Below, piece by piece: positions 41,963-53,816 of a DNA stretch of 64,000 nucleotides. Positions within the stretch are counted from its first letter, which is position 1, and each line of letters opens with the position of its first letter. The translations under genes and the position numbers were made by a program. The notes below the pieces were generated by a model, which was not told the DNA's origin, made no database searches, and saw only the letters and a list, made by a program, of their open reading frames with translations. The stretch lies in NCBI GenBank assembly GCA_001972305.1, contig BDDD01003321.1, positions 1 to 64,000 on the forward strand, written 5' to 3'. The DNA comes from Cephalotus follicularis. Its lineage: Eukaryota; Streptophyta; Magnoliopsida; Oxalidales; Cephalotaceae.

Positions 41963-44701
41963 TTATATTCCTTTTATAAGCTATCGCTGGGATACTATCC
42001 TTGGCAATTAACAATTGTTTCTTTGAGATGATTAATAATCATCCTCCTTAAAGGAAACGAAATGGACTGAAGGAGAAGATGCGGAAGGCCTTGCGCCGCT
42101 AATGGAAATGTTCCTGAGGAAGTAAATGACGGAACGGACCCTATGAGCTGTATAGCGGATTACTTCTAGCAACAGATGGCTACGAATGCTACAAACATGG
42201 AGGATATGCGTCAATTGTACGCACAAGCATAGCCAAGGCACATGGTTCCTGACCATGTTGCACGGCATCATGGAAACCATTTTGGGAGAGCCTGATATGA
42301 ACGTAGATACCTAGAGTGATGACATCGACGCCCAAGGTATGGTGTTGACACCAATAGCCCTGTTTTGGTGAAACTGCCCAGTTTTGCATGGATCTTGATC
42401 CCGATTGAGATCAGGCTAATGTTTAAGCCTCCAAACTAGTGCCTAAGGCTTCCAAGCAGTCTAGACTTGCCAGGAAGGCCGACCTCAAGAAGGCAGACCT
42501 CTTGAAATCCTATGAGAATCATCGAATGGAGTGACAGTGAGGGCTTTGAAGTCCGAAATGGTCAAGTGACCAATCAAATAGGTCGTAATGGCTAATTGGT
42601 CGATCGAATAGGCCGAAAGGCGTAAGTGCTTTCGAAAAAGTTTTTCGTATCGAATAGTGGTTGATCGAGATAGAATATGAATGGTCATTATGAATGGCTA
42701 GTGTATCATCATCGATCGTATCGTATTGTTATCGATCGTATCGTATGGACCGTTGTTGAACGGTTAGTGATCAAATGCACCATTGTTGAACGGATAGTGA
42801 TCAAATGGGTCATTATTGATCGGGTAGTGGTCGAATGGACTGTTATCGAATAGATGGGCATTGCATGGATGCTCGAACAAGATTGCGAATGAACTAATAG
42901 GGCGGCCAACTACTTATATGTGCTGGTATGGGATAGTATATATATTTTTTCGACCGTTAGATGTCAACTAAATATGTTGTTAGCCTCTAGATTCCTAGTA
43001 GAGTGTGAACGGATATGGACCGTAAACGGCTGTTGGCCGTAACGGATATGAATTGTAAATTGGTATGGACCGTAAACGGTTGTGGACCGTAAACGGATAC
43101 GATTTGTGAATGGATATGGAACCGTAAACGGACATGGAATGTAATGGATATAGCACGGTCATAGTTTGGTATGGGGCGAATGGCTCCAGATGATGGGATA
43201 TGGTAGAGTTACTGATGGCGTATTGTGTTATGACTTATATAGATGTGAAATGACATTGTTCACATCTCTCATGCTCTGTATGCATCTCACATTATCGATA
43301 TTATATATACATACTACACCCCTGCACTCATTTATTACTTATGTGTATTGTACACAGCCATTGGCTGCTGACCTGTTTCATTAAAATGAAGTAGTTCAGG
43401 TTCAGGTTTAGATGACAGTTACAGTGATTAGTCAGGACAAGCGTAGGGTAAGAAATTTCATTTCTCTAGCCTATCTTGTATTATATGAATAAAGTAAGGG
43501 AACTAATGTTTTGAGGCTTATTATTGTACATTATATGACATGCTGGCTTGTGGCAGTGCTGGAAAGTAAATGTGTGTTGATGTATTGGACCTGCCGGTAT
43601 GTGGCAGTGCATAAGTTGATCGGTGTATGATATTACGGGATATGATCAGACCCGTCTTTTGAGGTTTTGACATGACTATCCTTCGCATGCGTATGATATT
43701 ATTGGATATGATCAAGCCCATCATTTGACGGTATTGAAAGGATTATCCTTCCGCCTGCAAACGAAATATTTGATTTAGTTGTGATGTAGTCTGGTGAGGG
43801 CTGAGCCCCCAGTACATAAATTGCGATGAGATATGAGGGTTGATCCCCAAACATACAACTGTGGTTTATTAGGTGGCATGGAGTCCGATAAACGAATACT
43901 TTATGCCCAATTTTTGAGAAATCCTAAGAGTATGATTTTAATGGATTCATCACTTGAGGTTCTAGAATGATGTAATTCTATTGAGTTGCAGTTTGTTGAG
44001 GGCTGAGCCCATTTGTGAACTGCTGATTCCTCCTTCGGGAGTGTGGACATATAAAATGTGTTTTCTTTGCAAGGGGCATAGTCCGATAAGTAAATACTTC
44101 ATGCCCGATTTTTGGGAGATTATAAGAGTTAGAAGTATTCAATCGATTTTTTTTCGGCTTACATGATGTGATTGTTTAAAGTTCTAGATTATAGCACTTT
44201 TGGGTATGATTGATATATGATTGTTTGACTTGGACGGAACTATGCAGGATATACTGGTGTAGGATCCTTACTGTTGGGAGATTGAAGGTGATTAACTGAA
44301 TAAGTGCTAATTGGAGTTAATTGGATTTGCGAAATAATAATGGGTGATATGTTTGGTCCATGGAGACCCAGTGATATGGATATAGTATGGTTACAAATTG
44401 AATGGATACAGATTGTACGGTTACGGATTGTGCAGTCATAAACCATATGGTTATGGATCATATGATTATGAATTGTTTGATGTGGATGAGCTATGGTCAC
44501 AAGCCTATCGCTCCAGTTTCTCCGTACATCCGGCGATTAGCAAGATGTATCGAGATCTGAAGATTGATATTGGTGGAAGTGTGATGGTAATACCATGGGC
44601 TTGGAAAGCCACTTAGAACGTGAGGAAGAAGTGAAGGCATTCTACCTTCACATGTTTAATCTAGGGAATCTCAGGATGAGATTTCTCTAAGGTGGGGAGG
44701 A
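41963..44701 (+). other. T4 interior: decayed, with gag scrap and local repeats
   Basis: Gag scrap at about 42058-42300: codons reading QQMATNATNMEDMRQLYAQA match T3 gag FRQQMQSNAANMEQ, with stops. The stretch 42520-42900 is built of short degenerate units (gtcgaatgg, cgatcgtatcgta, gttgaacgg), and 43005-43150 of accgtaaacgg units. 43790-44130 holds two imperfect ~180-base units, each with gagggctgagccc and later agtccgataa. A purine tract aaggtggggaggatg (about 44690-44703) precedes the 3' LTR. No open gene remains. Confidence 0.75.
44478..44595 (+). pseudogene. T4 integrase zinc-finger scrap
   Basis: Codons reading ELWSQAYRSSFSVHPAISKMYRDLK match the Tekay integrase H2C2 region (T3: [21 protein letters not shown]). 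The first zinc His of the family is Tyr here and the Cys pair is lost. Flanked by unrelated degenerate sequence, so it is a deletion relic. Confidence 0.75.
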
Positions 44702-45064
44702 TGTAACGCCACTAAATTTCATAAATAATTATTATGAAATTGGTGCGTGTACGATCGTAAATAAAACGGATAGAGACCCGGAGTAATAAAAAGCCATTAC
44801 GCATTAAAGCCATAATTACGTTGCCCAAAACGGTAAATAAAACTTATTTTTAATGCGCGACAGCAAAGCCCAATGTTCACATTATTATTACGGTTATTTT
44901 GGTAGCCGTTTGGATAGTTTATATCATGATTCGTTGAAAAATTGGGACCCAGACCTTAGTATTCTGTTAGTAAATACTAAAGAGGAAGCAAAATTAATAG
45001 AGGAGAAGGGAGAGGACACGGGCGCATCACGCGCCCGTGCAGAAGAAAGAAGCAGAAGAATAAC

Positions 45065-45066
<2 letters not shown>

Positions 45067-45110
<44 letters not shown>
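45067..45110. repeat. GA microsatellite
   Basis: About 22 uninterrupted GA units in the T4 3' LTR. The equivalent place in the 5' LTR (about 31430-31445) has only a few, so it expanded after insertion. Confidence 0.95.
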
Positions 45111-45113
<3 letters not shown>

Positions 45114-46155
45114 AGTGGGAGAGACAGCGGGAGAGAAAGCGGGAAAGAGCACCGGAGACGACACCGGAGCCAACCACCTGACCGGGAGAGCACAGCGGTC
45201 AAACCAGGACCTCCAGACGACGGTAACTTCTCATTTCCTCTTCTATTTTCCTACTTTTTTCCCTTTTCTTTCCCCGGCATTTTTGCCTTTGCCGTGTGTT
45301 TCCAACGCCGTTAGCGTCGCAGATGGAGGGGGTTTTCATTTAGGAGGCCCGCTCTATCCATTTTGACCACCGTTGAGGCGTGGTTCAGTAGGAATCGGCC
45401 AGAATCAGTGGACCGAGTCGACTCAACGAGTCAACTCACGGCCGCCTGAGACCGCGCTTTTGGCGCCGACTCTCGGTGAGTATTGTGAAGGGATGTGTAT
45501 AACTGGTGAATGTGTGGCATTTTCGGGTGGTGATCGGACCTGTTGAGGTCCGGTGAGTTGACTCAGTGAGTCGCAACATGCTGTCGGCCGTGGCACGGCG
45601 TTCGGCGCCAATTCACGGTGAGTTTTGAGCAGTTCTGTGTAGACCTTCCGATGTGGATCCTGTTTATGGGTGTTTCACAAGCTGGATGAGTTGGCCAGAA
45701 TCCGGCCGGCGTTTCGATGACGGCAATGTTTTGTGTGTCGAACATAACGGAAATGTGTTGTATGTGTAGTATGCGAGTGCCAATTGGATTTGGCAGTGAG
45801 GAACTGATCAATCGACAAGAACCAGATTCGGTTCAACGGTTATTGGGAAAGGTTTGGCAATTGAACTTGTGATTCGACTATGTTGTTGCTACCGTGATTC
45901 CTAACTTGGATTTCCAGGTAGGGGTAGTTGTAGGGGATTTATACATGCATATTTGAGTTCAATTTTCATGAGTGTTCATTTGATGAAATGCATGGATTGT
46001 GAATTGTGCGACTCTGTTAGGGTTACTAGGAATAGTTAACCTGTCATGCATATTGTATTTTACGATGATGGAGGATCAGATTACATGTGTTGTACGCCTT
46101 GAATTCTCTTGGTCTTGAGACGTGTTGAAGGAACCATGTTTTGGTTCACTTAACC

Positions 46156-46476
46156 GTCGACGCTTAGGAAAGAAGCATTGACGTTATGGACTGTTATACG
46201 AAGAATGAGATATGTTTTCGCGATAAACGTCGACACTTAGAGAAAACGTCGACACCATGATTCGTTGTGTGTGAGAATGGACACATGTAGTGCTGACACC
46301 CCTCGGCATCGACGCTTTGAGAAAACGTCGACACCATGATTCATTGTGTGTGAGAATGGACACATGTAGTGCTGACACCCGAGGTTCCTACCTCAAAGCG
46401 TCGATGCCGAGGGGATAAGCGCGGACGCTTAATGGTTCTTGCCTTGAGTGTCAACGCTGAAGAGATGAGACATTGA
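46156..46476. repeat. GTCGAC-type motif array, T4 3' LTR
   Basis: Cores at 46156, 46177, 46229, 46248, 46291, 46308, 46327, 46370, 46400, 46421, 46450 and 46472. Steps within pairs are 21, 19, 17, 19, 21 and 22. The form AACCGTCGACGCTT occurs at the left edge. A unit of about 79 bases (from one GTCGACACCATGATTC to the next, 46248-46327) is tandemly duplicated. Confidence 0.8.
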
Positions 46477-47530
46477 CACGAATAGAGCTCGTTTGCATTT
46501 TGAGCATATGTTTGCGTTGCATAGTGCTATAGACTGGACTGTGGAATGAATGTGTATGATTTCTAAAGTGTTTTAACATTTTAGGTAACTGTGATTTCGG
46601 TCATTACAACCAATATTTGTATGAAATATTATGTTTCAAAGATTGAAACGGGGTTTCAAAGGATTGTTACATATTTTGAATAAATATGTTTTGGCAAGTA
46701 CTTTATTTTACATAAATTACTTGATGACTGTTTTGAAAGGACTGTTTTGTATATATCTATATGTATAGATATGATTTCAAGCGTTTATGAAAATATAGAC
46801 TACTTGAAACATAATTGACTGGATTGATTGATTGTTGAGCTCCTAGCACCACAGGACAGTTAGCTACGCGCTCTCCTAGCTCGGGGCTGGTTAGCATCAT
46901 TGGATTGTTTGAGCTTTCCTATCATCGCGAGATGGTTAGTTGTACGTTTTCCTATATCAGGGCCGATTAGCTTCATTGACAGATGGTCGAGCTATTCTCA
47001 GCCATGTGCCGGTTAGCCTGTGACCTTTCCTAGCCTTGGACGGTTAGTATCGACATGTGGCGAGCTTTCCCAGCTTGGGGACAGATAGCCACGAGCTTTT
47101 CTGGTCCATGACGGTTAGCGTCGCTTCGTAGGGGTTGGTCCTTTGGACGTGTTTGATTGATTGGATGATTGAGCTTTCCCCTGCCTATGTGCCGGTTAGC
47201 ATCAATTGTTTGATCGAGCTTTCCCCACCTACCTGTTGGTTAGCATCGATATGAGATACTACCAACCTTCGGGTGGTAGATATCGGACTAGGATTGGGTT
47301 GATTGGTCATTTGTGACATGATTGATAGATTGGTTATCCGATGTGACTGATTGATTGTTGTGGCGGTTACTAAACGCATAGCAGAAGTAACCAGGCTACA
47401 AAACATAGAGTGGAAGTGGCTAGGGACTCCCACATTCGGCGGTTACTAAATGCAGAGCGAAAGTAACCGGGTTACTAAACACAGAGTGGAAGTGACCGGG
47501 TGCTAAACACATAGTGGAAGCATCCCTGAA

Positions 47531-47740
47531 TGGATTATGTGTTCGATGTGACAAAATTGATAGATTGTGTGTCCGATGTGATATGATTGATGGATTGTAT
47601 GTTCGATGTGACAAGATTGATAGAGTGTGTGTCCGATGTGACATGATTGATGGATTGTGTGTCCGATGTGACATGATTGTTGGATTGTGTGTCTGATGTG
47701 ACATGATTGATAGATAGTGTGTCTGATGTGACATGACTGA
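47531..47740. repeat. 30-base tandem repeat, T4 3' LTR
   Basis: Seven units, gatgtgac cores every 30 bases from 47541 to 47721. Same copy number as the 5' LTR. Confidence 0.9.
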
Positions 47741-49431
47741 TTGGATTGATTGGTCCATTGTGACTTGATGGGTTGCATGGTTGTAGCCACTTGGCATGGT
47801 TGCTCAATTATTGATCGATATACACATACACATACGTATTGTATATATATAGTATCGCATCACGAATGCATTCATTACATGACATTCATTATCATTGTCC
47901 ACGAATTGTATTTATATTCTCTCTATTTAGCCGAGTGAGGACAAAGGCTAACCCCCTACATTTCAAGTTCATGTAGCGGATTGTCACCATTGGGCTTTGG
48001 GTAGCGAAGTGAAGTTTAAATTTTATTTTCCTTCGAGGAATGTTTAAGTTAGTCATTGTAGTAATGAATTTTCCTTATGTTGTATTTACCTTGAGAAGTG
48101 TTTACTTTTGGGATTACTGTATTGGTCTTTTAATGTAACTGATCGAATATTAGATCATGCTCCGTTTGAGGGCAATTGACAATGGTTATAAGGTGATGAA
48201 TGCTAGTATCATGTAGTATGGGATACATGATACGTGTGGTTTTAGCTTATGATTCATATGCTTCCGCAAAGATATTATGTGTTGAAAGGTTTTAATTTCT
48301 TCGTATTTTGCAATAAGCTGCATATATGTTGATTGCCATGACCTAAATGTTGTGTTATGGAAGCGGGGTGTGACAATTACAATACAGTATTTAACAACCT
48401 TAAGAAGATATAAGCTCTCCAATAATGCTTTAGCAGCACTTGACCAACACCTTCGTCAATCTGAAATTGTAGGGGTTAGCCTTTGTCCTCACTCGGCTAA
48501 GTAGGAATAAAGCATGAGAAAGAATATACAAATGTAAATATGTATGACAGTTTATTTTGAAATAACATACATATTTAAGTATTCCAATATCTATGAGCAG
48601 TCATGCCAAGTGCCCATAGATAATACAATTCAAGAATACCGCACAAGGGTAAAATCAATCAATACAGTTGTTTGGGTGTCACATGTCGCTAACTCCTAGC
48701 ACCAATTGCGCACCACCTAACTATCACCCTACACTCCGAAGATGATAGATCAGGTAACAATTCATTCGATATTTAGCGGGCAGGTAACAGTCAGGATCTG
48801 CATTGCAGATAAGTGTGGTGGAAGCCCTAACCAACTCCTGGCACATAGGACCACCCCGTAGCCAGTGATGTCTCCTATTATTCAACTAACGGCAATAACA
48901 TAGACAAACAATTCAATAACAATATTACATATATCTATAATATGCAATATAGTAATTGTTTTCTTTTAGAAACATTTAACAGTTCAGTGACCGTACCTCT
49001 CTTTTGGAGGAAACAATATTCAATACAGTAGTGGTACCTCTCATTGGAGGAAAATCAGTAAATTGTTTGACAGTATGTTTTCGTTTGAAACTTAGTTAAA
49101 TCCATATTTGTGCTTAGAGCACTAGTTGGTTTAATCCTTGAAATTAGGTGATATAATAGTGTTTATGAACACTTAATGGATATATAATACCTGTAACAGT
49201 AGCATTATACCACGACATAACAATATAGACAGTCGCAGTGCAAGGATTCAAAAGCACAACCATATCAATATTACACAATTCACACAAGGAAAAGCATAAG
49301 TTGTTTAATTCCTGTAATGTAACTACATATGGCCAGGATTGAATATTACAATCATCCCATGTTGAGGCCAGGGTAATTACATATCAATTAAGCCTAAACA
49401 GTAACTAAAATCAGCAATTTGTCTCTTAACA

Positions 49432-49545
49432 GTCGGTTGTTCATATGAATAGTCGGCTGTTTATATTGAGCAGTAACAGTCGACTGTTTGTCCTTAACAG
49501 TCGACTGTTTTCATTGAGCAGTCGACTGTTAGGATCAACAGTCGA
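49432..49545. repeat. CAGTCGACTG array, T3s cluster II
   Basis: Six sites with steps 20, 27, 21, 21 and 20. The last four are the perfect palindrome CAGTCGACTG or one base off; the first two read gtcgg. Confidence 0.85.
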
Positions 49546-50461
49546 CTGTTTTGCCCAGAAAACGCTAGGCAGTGGTTTGGCAGAAATAGAGTATGCATGT
49601 ACAATGTCCAATTCAATGCAATTAACAACATGCAATCACAGAGAAATTATCCAGACATGCTATACATATTATATCTCCAAAAGCATGTCAATACCCCTAC
49701 CTCAAATACTATCCCGAAATGAAATTGAGTTGATTTCTCTCTTTATGTCCAATGCTCTTCACACCAATTGAATCTCCAATTTCCAGAAATTAATCTATAT
49801 AGTTGCATGTTTACATGTATATACATTAAAACCAGTAAGTTATTTTGTTATCTAACCGTGATAACAACTATTACCCAAATCAGTAGCTTATAGTAATCTT
49901 CCTAAGCTTCAAACTCTTCTTTGCCAATTTACTTAATTCAATCATCAACTCCAGGCTTTATCATTCCATGTTCATGTTGACAATGGATATATATAGCTAA
50001 CATCAGTATGTTTACATCATTAACAACCTTGATATCAGTAATGAACTCGGATTGGTGACTTACCAGGAGGAATCAAGCTTCACTTGCACTTTGAAGTCCC
50101 CACATCAACATGCAATCTCCAGAATTCTCCCTCTCTCTTTTAGTGTTTTCTAACATTCAACTTACTCACACAATCTATGTTATAAAGGAAATTGTATTAA
50201 CAATTCTGTTGCAGTCATTAACTCCCTTTTCAGCCTTTCCTCTTTCTCTCTCTCACATGCTTATCTCTCTTGTTTTCTTCTTCAATGTTTTGCAGGTGTG
50301 CATAGATGGAGAACACATGCAAGGCACTCAGTCTGGCATAGCCAACAGCTGGCAACAATTCCCTTGCATGGCTAACACGTCCATGTACACATGTTAAATC
50401 AATTACCATGCTTCTGCCCTGTTTCACCCGCCATACACAGACACCTGTCTGAGCTAGGCCA

Positions 50462-50582
50462 GTCGACTGTCTTGAGCTGGCAGTCGACTTCCCACTTATG
50501 GCAGTCTAGTCGACTGTTACCCTGTGACAGTCGGCTATTCTTCCATAAACCAGCCAGTCGACTGTTACCCTGTGACAGTCAC
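50462..50582. repeat. CAGTCGACTG array, T3s cluster I
   Basis: Six sites with steps 20, 27, 21, 27 and 21. The repeat cagtcgactgttaccctgtg occurs twice within it. Lies 155-271 bases from the LTR start. Confidence 0.85.
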
Positions 50583-50738
50583 CTGTTGGGTGCTGATTTT
50601 GGTTACTTAAGTTTATTCCCCCAATTAACTTAACAACCACAATTCATATAACAATTGGACATTAAATCTCAATATAATGCATATTTTATTCAACATTGTA
50701 CAATATACATTAATTGAAATTGTAGTTATTACAGTATG

Positions 50739-52173
50739 GGAACCTGTAGCTAGACCTAATGATCATTCAGTTATTGGTACAAAATGGGCTTTTAGAAATA
50801 AAATGGATGATCAAGGTATAGTTGTTAGGAACAAGGCTAGACTTGTTGCTAAGGGCTATTCTCAAGAATAAGGGATAGATTTTGATGAAACGTATGCTCC
50901 CGTAGCTAGACTTGAATCCATTCGCATGTTACTTTCTTTTGCATCTCATAAAAATTTTACTTTATATCAAATGGATGTTAAAAGTGTGTTTTTAAATGGA
51001 TTTATAAAAGAAGAAGTTTTTGTTGAACAACCCACTGGTTTTATTGATCCTTTTTATCCTGATCATGTTTTTAAATTGCAAAAAGCTTTGTACTGTTTAA
51101 AATAAGCTCCACGAGCTTGGTATGAAAGATTGAGCAATTTCCTAATTTTAAATGATTTTAAACATGGTTTTGTTGATATTACCTTGTTTACAAAGAAACA
51201 TAATGATGATATCTTGATTGTTCAAATTTATGTGGATGATATTGCATTTGGTTCTACTAACGAATTGTTATGTAAGAATTTTGCTAAGTTGATGCAAATT
51301 GACTTCGAAATGAGTACGATGGGAGAACTCAGTGTCTTTCTTGGACTACAAATTAGACAACTCAAAGACGGGATCTTTATAAGTCAATCCAAATATGTAA
51401 GGGATCTACTCAAATGCTTTGGTTTAGAGAATGCAAAACATAACAAGACACTGATGAGTACTTCAACAAAGCTGGATAAGGATGAGAAAGGTAAATCTGT
51501 TGATCAAAAGCTTTTTAGAGGTATGATAGGTTCTTTGTTATATCTTACTGCAAGTAGACCTGACATATTATTTGCTGTGTGTTTGTGTGCACATTTTCAG
51601 TCTGATCCTAAAGAATCACATTTCTCTGCTGCAAAACGTATTTTTAAATATCTTGCATATACACCTACACTAGGCTCATGGTATCCTAGCGATTCTAATT
51701 TTGAATTGCATACCTATTCCGATGCCGACTTCGGCGGATACAAAGTTGACCAAAAGAGCATAAGTGGCTCTTGTCAATTCCTAGGTAGCATGTTAGTCTC
51801 ATGGTTTAGTAAAAAGCAAAACTCTGTTGCACTATCTACTACTGAGGCTGAGTACATTGCGGTGGGAAGTTGTTGTGCCCAAGCACTTTGGATGAAACAA
51901 CAACTAGTAGATTATGGCTATAGATTTAGTAAAATTCCTATTAAATGTGATAACACTAGTAGCATTTGTTTGTCTAAAAATCATGTTCATCATTCTAGAA
52001 CAAAGCATGTAGACATTAGACATCACTTTATTAGAGATCACATAGAAAAAGAAGATGTTACTCTCACATACATTCCCACACAAGAACAGATTGCTGATAT
52101 TTTCACCAAACCACTTGATGAAAGTACATTCTCACACTTTAGGAGAGAACTGGGCTTATGTGAAATGGAATAG
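50739..52173 (+). pseudogene. S1 reverse transcriptase and RNase H
   Basis: Continues S1 pol after T3s. [34 protein letters not shown], stop TAA at 50869-50871, [29 protein letters not shown], stop TAA at 51103-51105 (family Gln), APRAWYERL, and active site YVDDIAFGSTN at 51229. RNase H: YSDADFGG, STTEAEYIAV, CDNTSSICL, HVDIRHHFIRDHI and ADIFTKPLDESTF, ending LCEME. From 51106 onward the frame is intact through the natural C-terminus, with catalytic residues in place. Confidence 0.9.
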
Positions 52174-52500
52174 TTTCATATGCATCTATGTCTTTGATTA
52201 AGGGGGAGTTATGAATCCTTTTTTATGCTTTCCAAAAAGGGGGAGATATTGGGCTTTATTGGTGTATGTATTTCTGTTAAAAAAAATGGGAGTGTGATTA
52301 AGGGGGAGATTTCATTTCTTTGATTATCTGGTATTGTGCTTTATTGGTGTATGTATTTGTGTTCAAAAAAAAATATTGGTATTTTAGATGACATATGCAT
52401 AGTGTGTATTGACATTTACATGTTACTTCTTGCACAAGTTAAATTTATGTTTTATACCTTCCTATTATGAATGTTTTTTCATCATCAAAAAATGGGAGAT
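52174..52500 (+). other. S1 tail with repeated polypurine tracts
   Basis: No gene, and no env-like ORF. Purine tracts of the form AAGGGGGAG lie near 52199, 52240 and 52300, and aaaaaatgggagat directly abuts the 3' LTR (52487-52500). The sequence gctttattggtgtatgtatt occurs twice. Multiple purine tracts match Sirevirus structure. Confidence 0.8.
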
Positions 52501-53816
52501 TGTTGACATTTATATGTTACAATCTTGTTTATCCTTTGTTTTGATGATTACAAAACACCTAACATGTGTGTTTGATGTGAAGGAATAGTTTATCTAAGTT
52601 ATCTAAAGTTAACTTGTGTTGCAAGAAAGCCAAAACTTTCATATCAATACTTTTGGCATCAACGACTATGTCCTACGCGTCAACGTACTGGAACTGGATA
52701 CGCGTTCTGGGATTGACAAGATGATTCTCGTCAACGTCATCTCTATCAGCGTCAATGTTCTGGGAAAGTATGATTTACGTCAACTCCTATATCGAGATGT
52801 CAACGTTAAAGACTTGAGTGTCAACGCAAAATTCAAGTGGAGTCAACACCTTGACTATGGACGTCAATGCCATATCAAGACGTCAACGCAAATGATGCAC
52901 ATTTTGGACAGAGAGTTTGGACGTCAACGCAAAGGAATAATGGAGTTAACACCTTGACTTTATACGTCAATGCCTTGGATGTGCGTCAACGCAAATAGAG
53001 CTAAAGTTGACAAATTGCTAGGAATATCAACGCAGAAAGCTACAGGAGTCAATGCATAAGAGGATAGGAGTCAACGCCATGCGTACACGTCAACGCCAAT
53101 GACAGCCAGACTTGAAATCTGCAAAGAATGAAGGTGCTGAAATGGTGTGATCCTTTCCATACTTGATTCAAACGGCTCTCTGACGATTCCTGGACTCTAG
53201 CAACGGTAACAAGCCTCTAAACACTATAAATAGAGGCTCAATCCAAGAAGAAAATAACTCAAGCCAAAGCAAGCAATATCCAATCAATACAAAGAGTAAG
53301 AAAAGTTGAAATTTATTGAGTTCTTATTTTCTGAGTTTCTAAGCTTTAGTGTTATCTATTATTCAACCTTTTGAGAGGTCTTAAACACTTCAAAAACATT
53401 CAGAAATTTCATTTGTAACCCAAAGTCATTAGTACCTTACTCAAAGTTAGGAATTAGCTTTAAAATCTGAGTTGGGATTGAACTCGCAAAAGTCCAAGTT
53501 TGTATTGATCTTGTAAAAATCCAGATTTACTGTTTGTAATCGGTGGGATTACATTCTAGTGGAACCTCAAGTTGCAGCTTGGGAGAGTGGACATAGGCAT
53601 TGTTGGGCCGAACCACTATAACTTTGTTTGTCATCTCTTCCCTTACTCTTTATCTTATTGCAATTTAGTTTATTGATTATATTTGATTTATCTGTTTTTG
53701 TTTGCTTGTTTACATTATCATTGGACAAGTTTTGAAAAGGTGACAAGTTGAAAAAGTTGGTTTTTTTTTTCGCATAACCAATTCACCCCCCTCTTGGTTC
53801 CTTTGTGGACCTATCA
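52501..53816 (+). repeat. S1 3' LTR (1316 bp)
   Basis: TGTTGACA to CCTATCA, uninterrupted, the reference for the split 5' LTR. GTCAAC array at about 52656-53095, TATA box tataaata at 53225-53232, T-run at 53760-53770. The target duplication ctttg follows. Confidence 0.95.
53225..53232 (+). promoter_or_regulatory. TATA box, S1 3' LTR
   Basis: tataaata in the context acactataaatagaggctc. The 5' LTR equivalent reads tataagta (18123-18130), so the promoter that would drive S1 has decayed. The GTCAAC array ends about 130 bases upstream. Confidence 0.75.

Larger units (their letters stand above)
31067..48375 (+). mobile_element. T4: gypsy derivative with 3.7-kb LTRs and a decayed interior
   Basis: Starts TGTAACGCCCC at 31067, ends GTGTGACA at 48375, with perfect attac duplications at 31062-31066 and 48376-48380. 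5' LTR 31067-41946 (split by C1), primer site 41951-41962, interior 41963-44701, 3' LTR 44702-48375. The interior is only 2.7 kb and keeps a gag scrap and an integrase zinc-finger scrap, so T4 is a large-LTR non-autonomous element (LARD-like) of Tekay ancestry. Both LTRs carry a 30-base tandem repeat and a GTCGAC array. Confidence 0.9.
44702..48375 (+). repeat. T4 3' LTR (3674 bp)
   Basis: TGTAACGCCAC to GTGTGACA. It pairs with the split 5' LTR. It has a long GA run at 45067-45110 that the 5' copy lacks. Motif array at 46156-46476, gagctttcc/ggttagc units at about 46835-47240, the 30-base repeat at 47531-47740, TATA-like run near 47838 and Tekay box at about 47936. No gene. The reading frames through the repeats are incidental. 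Confidence 0.9.
30842..50733 (-). mobile_element. T3s: solo LTR of the T3 family, split by T4
   Basis: Pieces 30842-31066 and 48381-50733 (about 2.58 kb together). Left end TGTCATACCCC and right end GTTATTACA (LTR start TGTAATAACTAC), with perfect gtatg duplications at 30837-30841 and 50734-50738. It aligns by eye with the T3 LTR in reverse, with the same gapped ends, box and CAGTCGACTG clusters. No interior remains, so it is a solo LTR that was later hit by T4. Confidence 0.9.
48381..50733 (-). repeat. T3s solo LTR, main piece
   Basis: Minus-strand LTR of the T3 family. The shared Tekay box is at about 48472-48492 on the minus strand. CAGTCGACTG cores are at 49432, 49452, 49479, 49500, 49521 and 49541 (cluster II) and at 50462, 50482, 50509, 50530, 50557 and 50578 (cluster I). 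No coding content. Confidence 0.85.
1564..53816 (+). mobile_element. S1: Sirevirus (Ty1/copia, SIRE/Maximus-type), heavily nested
   Basis: Starts TGTTGACATTTAT at 1564, ends CCTATCA at 53816, and is flanked by ctttg duplications (1559-1563 and 53817-53821). The order is: 5' LTR (1564-2018 and 17849-18723), primer site, gag (18778-19717 and 22798-22919), GAG-pre-integrase and integrase (22936-24075), the tail of integrase (30647-30836), RT-RNase H (50739-52173), purine-rich tail, and 3' LTR (52501-53816). Removing S2, L1, T3 and T3s leaves about 7 kb. There is no env-like gene between RNase H and the 3' LTR. Gag lacks its middle, and part of integrase was lost with the T3 deletion, so it cannot be autonomous. 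In the 1679-2018 stretch the two LTRs differ at several percent of positions, which suggests an old insertion. Confidence 0.9.

Noticed and set aside
45067..45110. GA run as a regulatory GAGA element
   Set aside because: Absent from the other LTR of the same element, so it is a private microsatellite expansion.
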